From positions 1 to 61,003 of the forward strand of contig JALSIX010000085.1 of the NCBI GenBank assembly GCA_026989655.1: a DNA stretch of 61,003 nt. Reading direction: 5' to 3'. A program made the position numbers and the translations under genes. This DNA is from Caldilineaceae bacterium (lineage in GTDB: Bacteria > Chloroflexota > Anaerolineae > Caldilineales > Caldilineaceae). Of the stretch, positions 54,005-61,003 are shown one piece after another (positions within the stretch are counted from its first letter, which is position 1; each line of letters starts with the position of its first letter). Below the pieces are notes generated by a model. That model was not told the origin of the DNA. It did no database searches and saw only the letters and a program-made list of their open reading frames with translations.

Positions 54005-54964
54005 ATGCCACGGATCGTCTCGTTGATCGCCAGCGCCACGGAGATCGTCCATGCCCTGGGCTTCGGCCCCGACCTGGTGGGGCGCAGCCACGAGTGCGAC
54101 CACCCGCCCTCGGTCCAGGAGCTTCCGGTGTGTACCGAGCCCCGCTTCGATGTCCAGGGCTCCAGCGCGGAGATCGACCGCAGGGTCAAGGCCGTCCTCC
54201 AGGACGCGATCTCGGTCTACCGGGTCCACAGCCATGTCCTGGATGCCCTCCGCCCCGACGTGATCGTCACCCAATCCCAGTGCGAGGTCTGTGCGGTGAG
54301 CTTGAGGGACGTGGAGGAGGCTCTGTGCCGGATGGTCTCCTCCCGGCCCCGGGTGGTGGCCCTGGAGCCCCACAGCCTGGCCGATGTGTGGGATGACATC
54401 CGGCGGGTGGCCCAGGCCTTGGGCGCTCGATCCCAGGGCGAGGCCCTGGTCGCCCGGCTCCAGGAGCGGATGGAGGCCGTTGCCCGTCGGGCCCGGGGGC
54501 TGCCGGAACGTCCTCGGGTGGCCTGCATCGAGTGGCTGGATCCTCTGATGGCGGCGGGGAACTGGGTGCCGGAACTGGTGGAACGGGCCGGCGGCCGGGA
54601 TCTCTTCGGCCGGCCCGGGCACCATTCTCCCTGGATGACCTGGGAACAGCTCCTGGACGCGGATCCGGACATCATCGTCTGCATGCCCTGTGGATTCGAC
54701 ATCCCCCGTACCCTGGAGGAGCTGCCCGTTCTCGCCCGGCGTCCGGGCTGGTCTCGGCTTCGGGCCGTGCAGACCGGGCGGGTCTATGTCACCGATGGCA
54801 ACGCCTACTTCAACCGGCCGGGGCCCCGGCTGGTGGAGTCCCTGGAGATCCTGGCCGAGCTGCTCCATCCCCAGGTCTTCGCCTTTGGACACCAGGGGAG
54901 CGGCTGGGTCCGGGTCGACGGAACCGCCCGGGCCCCTGTGGACGTGGAAGGCGGTGTGATGTGA
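54005..54964 (+). CDS. cobalamin-binding protein (BtuF-like fold) without signal peptide
   Basis: 319 residues from ATG 54005, AAGGAG upstream. Periplasmic-binding-protein type III fold: RIVSLIASATEIVHALGFG, LVGRSHECDHPP, LRPDVIVTQSQCEVCAV, VVALEPHSLADVWDDIRRV, ACIEWLDPLMAAGNWVPELV and ADPDIIVCMPCGFD. The 'SLIASATEIV ... R S.ECD.P' pattern matches proteins annotated as cobalamin-binding. The N-terminus starts directly with the fold and has no signal peptide or lipobox, so it should be cytoplasmic, unlike BtuF. It lies 56 bp after the exporter permease and 14 bp before the RpiB-like gene. Confidence 0.8.
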   Translation: MPRIVSLIASATEIVHALGFGPDLVGRSHECDHPPSVQELPVCTEPRFDVQGSSAEIDRRVKAVLQDAISVYRVHSHVLDALRPDVIVTQSQCEVCAVSLRDVEEALCRMVSSRPRVVALEPHSLADVWDDIRRVAQALGARSQGEALVARLQERMEAVARRARGLPERPRVACIEWLDPLMAAGNWVPELVERAGGRDLFGRPGHHSPWMTWEQLLDADPDIIVCMPCGFDIPRTLEELPVLARRPGWSRLRAVQTGRVYVTDGNAYFNRPGPRLVESLEILAELLHPQVFAFGHQGSGWVRVDGTARAPVDVEGGVM

Positions 54965-54978
54965 CGGAGGAGGTGAGC

Positions 54979-55437
54979 ATGCGCATCGCGGTGAGCGCCG
55001 ATGAGTACACCCATCTGACCCGGGTGGTGTTGGAGGAGCTGGAGGCCCGGGGGCATGAGGTCCGATACTTCGGGCCGGAACCGGGCCAGGAGGCGGACTG
55101 GCCGGATGTGACCGCGGAGGCCGTGCGCCAGGTGGTCCGTGGAGAGGCCGACGAGGCCATCGTCATGTGTTGGACCGGGACCGGCGCCACCATCGCGGCG
55201 AACAAGGTCCGGGGCGTCCGCGCGGCCCTGTGCCACGACGCGGAGACGGCCAAGGGGGCTCGTATCTGGAACCACGCCAACGTCCTGGCCTTGAGCATGC
55301 GGGCCACCTCGGGCCCTATTGCCCGGGAGATCCTGGACGCGTGGTTCGACACCCCCTACAGCACGGACGAGTGGAACCGGACCCAGATGGCCAAACTGGC
55401 CCACATCGAGGCCCAGGAGGCCGGGGGAACCCCCTAG
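54979..55437 (+). CDS. RpiB/LacAB-family sugar-phosphate isomerase-like protein
   Basis: 152 residues from ATG 54979 with GGAGGAGG upstream. RpiB signatures: AVSADEYTHL (N-terminal His of the phosphate site), MCWTGTGATIAANKVRGVRA with the expected catalytic Cys at position 64, ALCHDAETAKGARIWNHANV and LALSMRATS. In ordinary RpiB the motif is CGTGIG; here it is CWTGTG, and the first loop differs, so substrate specificity may differ from ribose 5-phosphate. Cotranscribed with the cobalamin-binding-like gene. Cytoplasmic. Confidence 0.8.
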   Translation: MRIAVSADEYTHLTRVVLEELEARGHEVRYFGPEPGQEADWPDVTAEAVRQVVRGEADEAIVMCWTGTGATIAANKVRGVRAALCHDAETAKGARIWNHANVLALSMRATSGPIAREILDAWFDTPYSTDEWNRTQMAKLAHIEAQEAGGTP

Positions 55438-55520
55438 CCTGGGCCTTCCTTCTGGGGGGCGTGCCCGGGGAAGGGGCCCCGGCTCGACGTCCCCCGCTGG
55501 CCACAGCCCACCTCCAACGC

Positions 55521-55552
55521 GACGAGGGGCACGGCTTTCCGTGCCCCTCGTC
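55521..55552. terminator. 14-bp perfect hairpin between convergent genes
   Basis: GACGAGGGGCACGG, loop CTTT, CCGTGCCCCTCGTC. It sits between genes ending at 55437 (plus) and 55579 (minus). The trailing T content is low, but the stem is very strong and can act in both directions. Confidence 0.7.
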
Positions 55553-55578
55553 CGGTCTTCCTGAGGACGGCGATCTGC

Positions 55579-56448
55579 CTATCCCCGAGCCCTGTCCCGG
55601 GCTGCCTTGAGGGCCCGCTTGCCCAGGGCCTTGGCCAGCTCCTGGCGGTAGCTCGCGGAGGCGTGGATGTCGCCCACCGGATCGGGGACGCGCAGATGGT
55701 CCTCCACCGCGGCGTCGATGGCCCCGTCGCTCAGGTCCGAGCCCACCAGGGCCTGGGCCACCGCGGCCGCGTCCACGGGCCGGGCCGAGACACCGTTGAA
55801 GCAGAGCCGAGCCTGGGCGCAGGAGCCGTCGGGGTTCAGGGAGACGATGGCCGCGGCGCCGCACAGGGCGTACCCGGAGGCCGGGTGTTCGAATTTCAGA
55901 TAGCAGGAGCCCGTGCCCTGGCCCAGGGCGGGCACCCGGATCTGGGTGAGGATCTCGCCGGGCTGGAGGGTGGTGGTCATCAGATCCACGAAGAACTCGG
56001 CCGCGGGGATGGAGCGGCTGCCCTGGGGGCCTTCGGCCTGGAGGGTGGCGTTCAGGGCCACCACCACCGCGGGCAGGTCCGAGGCCGGGTCTGCGTGGGC
56101 CAGGTTGCCGCCGATGGTCCCCCGGTAGCGGACCTGCCGATCGCCGATCTGGGCCGCGGCCTCGGCCAAGAGCGGAGCTGCCCGTTGTACGGCCTGGGAG
56201 GTGGCGATCTCGTGGTGGGTGGTGCACGCGCCGATGCGGAGCTCCCCGCTGTCCAGGGCCTGGATGCCCCGGAGATCGGGGATGCGGCCGATGTCGATCA
56301 CCGCGGCGGGCGCGGCCAGGCGCAGCTTCATCAGCGGGATCAGGCTGTGGCCACCGGCCAGGACCTTGGCCTCGGGGCTGGACTGGAGCAGTTGGACCGC
56401 CTCCTGCACCGAGGTGGGGCGGTGGTAGTCGAATTTGGGCGGGATCAT
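55579..56448 (-). CDS. FAD-binding medium subunit of a CO-dehydrogenase-like molybdenum hydroxylase (CoxM type)
   Basis: 289 residues from ATG 56448 (GGAGGAGA upstream). FAD-binding motifs: KVLAGGHSLIPLMKLRLAAP (about 28-47) and TIGGNLAHADPASDLPAVV (about 111-129), as in CoxM/CutM. It carries electrons from the 2Fe-2S subunit to FAD. Last gene of the operon, 11 bp after the large subunit. Confidence 0.9.
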   Translation of the reverse strand: MIPPKFDYHRPTSVQEAVQLLQSSPEAKVLAGGHSLIPLMKLRLAAPAAVIDIGRIPDLRGIQALDSGELRIGACTTHHEIATSQAVQRAAPLLAEAAAQIGDRQVRYRGTIGGNLAHADPASDLPAVVVALNATLQAEGPQGSRSIPAAEFFVDLMTTTLQPGEILTQIRVPALGQGTGSCYLKFEHPASGYALCGAAAIVSLNPDGSCAQARLCFNGVSARPVDAAAVAQALVGSDLSDGAIDAAVEDHLRVPDPVGDIHASASYRQELAKALGKRALKAARDRARG

Positions 56449-56459
56449 GGCGTCTCCTC

Positions 56460-58823
<2,364 letters not shown>

Positions 58824-58836
58824 GGCTCAGCTCCTT

Positions 58837-59307
<471 letters not shown>

Positions 59308-59436
59308 GGCGCATCTCCTTTCGGTGGATGGGCAAACACGGCATCACGGTAGAGCGGTAGGGATGGGGACCGGCCTGGACGCCGGTGCCGACCCGAGGTT
59401 CGACGGGGGGCCCTGGAGCCGCCCCGGCCAGGGGGA

Positions 59437-60081
59437 TCATCGGAAGAGCAGCCACCAGAGGAGCAGCACCGCGATGACAGCCAGAAGCACCAGGATGGCC
59501 GTCTGCGGGGTGATCCGGCTCTCCCGCACCACGTCCTTGACCACGTCCTTGGCCACCTCGGTGGCCACCTGGGTGACGGTGGGCGCCTCCACCTCCGGCA
59601 TGGGGGGGGCCTCCTCGCCGGCTGTCTCCGCGCGCACCCGGGCCTGGATGATCCGGTCCAGGTTCTCCAGGGCCTGGCGGGTGAGAGAACGGGCCGTGCT
59701 GTCGATGAGCCGTTGGCCCACGCTCGCGATACGCCCGCTGAGCTGGGCCTGGCCGCTGTAGTGCATCACCGTCCTGCCGTCGGAGGCGCTCTCCAGGCGG
59801 ATGTCCCCCTCGCCCCGCACGTAGCCGGGCCGTCCCTGGCCTTCCATCTCCATATGGTAGCCGTTGGGCGGGTCCACCTCCGTGAGATTGATCCGGCCCT
59901 GGAAGGTGCCCTGGACCGGGCCCACTCGGATGTCGATCACCCCGGCGTACTCGTTCTCCGCGACCTGTTCCAGCTTCTCGGCACCGGGGAGGACCTTGGT
60001 GAGGACCGCGGGATCCAGGATGGCCTCCCACACGGCCTGTTGAGGGGCGTCGAACGTATAGGATCCTTCAAGTCGAACCAT
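59437..60081 (-). CDS. coxG: CoxG-like SRPBCC protein with C-terminal membrane anchor
   Basis: 214 residues from ATG 60081 (GAGGTG upstream). The SRPBCC/CoxG domain (about 1-145) begins MVRLEGSYTFDAPQQAVWEA and contains VLPGAEKLEQVAENEYAGVI and the 'HYSGQAQLSGRIASVGQRLI' strand-helix. A linker rich in Ala, Glu and Val leads to a single C-terminal hydrophobic helix (about 192-212) followed by Phe-Arg: a tail-anchored protein. CoxG proteins are reported to attach CO dehydrogenase to the membrane. First gene of the operon. Confidence 0.85.
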   Translation of the reverse strand: MVRLEGSYTFDAPQQAVWEAILDPAVLTKVLPGAEKLEQVAENEYAGVIDIRVGPVQGTFQGRINLTEVDPPNGYHMEMEGQGRPGYVRGEGDIRLESASDGRTVMHYSGQAQLSGRIASVGQRLIDSTARSLTRQALENLDRIIQARVRAETAGEEAPPMPEVEAPTVTQVATEVAKDVVKDVVRESRITPQTAILVLLAVIAVLLLWWLLFR

Positions 60082-60293
60082 GGGTATGGCACCTCGTGTA
60101 CGGTGGACTGTGGATGATGGAACTGCCGTGCGCGCTGGGCTGCCCGTGGAAACAAGAGGCAGCGCGATGAGGGTGTTCAAGGATCTGGGACATGCAGCAG
60201 GCTCACGGACGCCGCTGCTCCGACGTCCACCCAGGGCGTTGGACGCTCCCGGCCCTGGGCCGCCTGCCCACCACGTTTCTCGGGGGCCCATCC

Positions 60294-60322
60294 ATTATAG
60301 CGTCGGGGTTTCTGAACGTCAA
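60294..60322 (-). promoter_or_regulatory. promoter of the CO-dehydrogenase-like operon
   Basis: On the minus strand TTGACG (60317-60322), 17 bp, TATAAT (60294-60299). The leader to ATG 60081 is about 205 nt. No further gene is supported in 60082-60531. Confidence 0.65.
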
Positions 60323-60453
60323 AATTACCTGAAGGAACTCGGCCGAGCCGGAGGGACAGGGGCCCTGGATGGCCGGTGCCTACCCGGGGCCGGAAAGGAG
60401 GGGTGCGCCTCGGGAACGCGCGCGGGAGCGTCTCCATGGCCTCTTTCCTGTGG

Positions 60454-60459
60454 TACAAT
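60454..60459 (+). promoter_or_regulatory. -10 box of the terminal lipoprotein gene
   Basis: TACAAT, 17 bp after a weak TCTCCA (60431-60436); about 73 bp upstream of ATG 60532. Confidence 0.4.
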
Positions 60460-60531
60460 AGGGGCACCTGCCGCGCACGTCCGCCCAGTTCGCTTCTCCG
60501 CCGGGCTCGGGAGCCAACAGGAGTCCACACC

Positions 60532-61003
60532 ATGGAAGCTCGACCTCTTCCCGGACGTTTTCCGCCCGTCCCCACATGGCTCTGGATCGGGGCTCTGGCC
60601 CTGGTGTTGGTGGCAGGGTGTGGGGGCCGGGCTGAGGAGGTGGCACAGGAGGCCACCCCCACCCCCTCACCCCCTCAGACACTCCAGGTCGAGCCCTCTC
60701 CGCCCCTCTCCCCCACGGGGGAGACGCCCGTTCTGCCTCCCACTCCTGGGCCTGACACGGCCCCACCGACTCCGGAGACCCAGACGCCCCAGGCCGAGAC
60801 TCCGGCGGCGGTCGCGTCGCCCACGCCCGTGCCGCCCACCGCCACGCCCACCCCAACCCGGACCCGGCCCTGGGTGGTGGGCACACCCACCCCGACCCCG
60901 ACACCCACCCCATCCGTGGAGCCCGGGACCCCTGTGCCCACCGTGGCCGGGACCGCCACCCCCACCGCCACACCGACGGCCACCTCCACCCCTGGGATGG
61001 GCA
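60532..61003 (+). CDS. 5' part of a lipoprotein with a long Thr/Pro-rich stalk (runs off the window)
   Basis: 157 codons are visible, with no stop. ATG 60532 has AGGAG 7-8 nt upstream. The signal peptide ends in the lipobox LVAGC (Cys 31). From about residue 42 the sequence is a Pro/Thr/Ser/Glu-rich stalk with repeats such as TPTPTPTP, PTATPTPT and TATPTATST, typical of extended, often glycosylated wall-spanning linkers. The functional domain lies beyond the window. Divergent from the CO-dehydrogenase-like operon. Confidence 0.75.
   Translation, partial: MEARPLPGRFPPVPTWLWIGALALVLVAGCGGRAEEVAQEATPTPSPPQTLQVEPSPPLSPTGETPVLPPTPGPDTAPPTPETQTPQAETPAAVASPTPVPPTATPTPTRTRPWVVGTPTPTPTPTPSVEPGTPVPTVAGTATPTATPTATSTPGMG

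Overview
The window looks like a chromosomal segment of a high-GC bacterium of the phylum Chloroflexota (Caldilinea/Anaerolinea-like; inference). Four secreted proteins end in a hydrophobic LP tail (IYLPLLGRNP, IFLPSVER, LYLPSISNNP, IHLPLVSR), a pattern I associate with this phylum. There are also large BTAD/ATPase/TPR regulators, CalX-beta and DUF11-type surface proteins, Thr/Pro-rich lipoproteins and very tight gene packing. Promoters resemble sigma70 sites (TTGACR, 17-18 bp, TAYAAT). I found no rRNA, tRNA or CRISPR array.

Layout. 1-3006: the 5' end of a possible transposase, a small membrane protein and a frameshifted PhoX-type phosphatase. 3078-16231 (minus): a surface-protein operon, transcribed in the order beta-helix/CalX-beta protein, cohesin-like protein, 2087-residue dockerin-bearing protein, DUF11/GEVED/cupredoxin-fold protein. 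16696-20720 (minus): a 1221-residue BTAD-AAA-TPR-HTH regulator and a 64-residue companion. 21478-25588: a small protein, a B12-binding radical SAM protein, a methyltransferase and a lipocalin-like lipoprotein. 25690-30890: a DPM1-like glycosyltransferase and a YfhO-flippase fusion. 30906-33184: rsmG, a DtxR regulator and a Nudix hydrolase. 33332-37147: an envelope run with a CYTH-TM-lytic transglycosylase fusion, a zincin, an LPDL-rich lipoprotein and an SH3b-like membrane protein. 37122-41072 (minus): thiBPQ under a TPP riboswitch with an intrinsic terminator. 41466-45167: GT2, NYN nuclease, membrane protein, HtrA protease, membrane protein. 45172-45852: rex. 46195-49687: a protein with about 56 cysteines in a zinc-finger-like array, translationally overlapped by a PflX-like radical SAM gene, then a convergent CBM48 protein. 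49887-55437: a GT4, an ABC-2 exporter triad, a cobalamin-binding-like protein and an RpiB-like protein. 55579-60081 (minus): a form II CO-dehydrogenase-like operon (CoxG, S, L, M order). 60532-end: a partial Thr/Pro-rich lipoprotein.

The best candidates for undescribed biology are the cysteine-array/radical SAM pair, the CYTH-transglycosylase fusion, the adjacent cohesin and dockerin proteins, and a set of heptanucleotide repeat arrays placed at gene boundaries. Some of these arrays supply stop, start or signal-peptide codons. Functions stated below rest on recalled family motifs; no database search was run.
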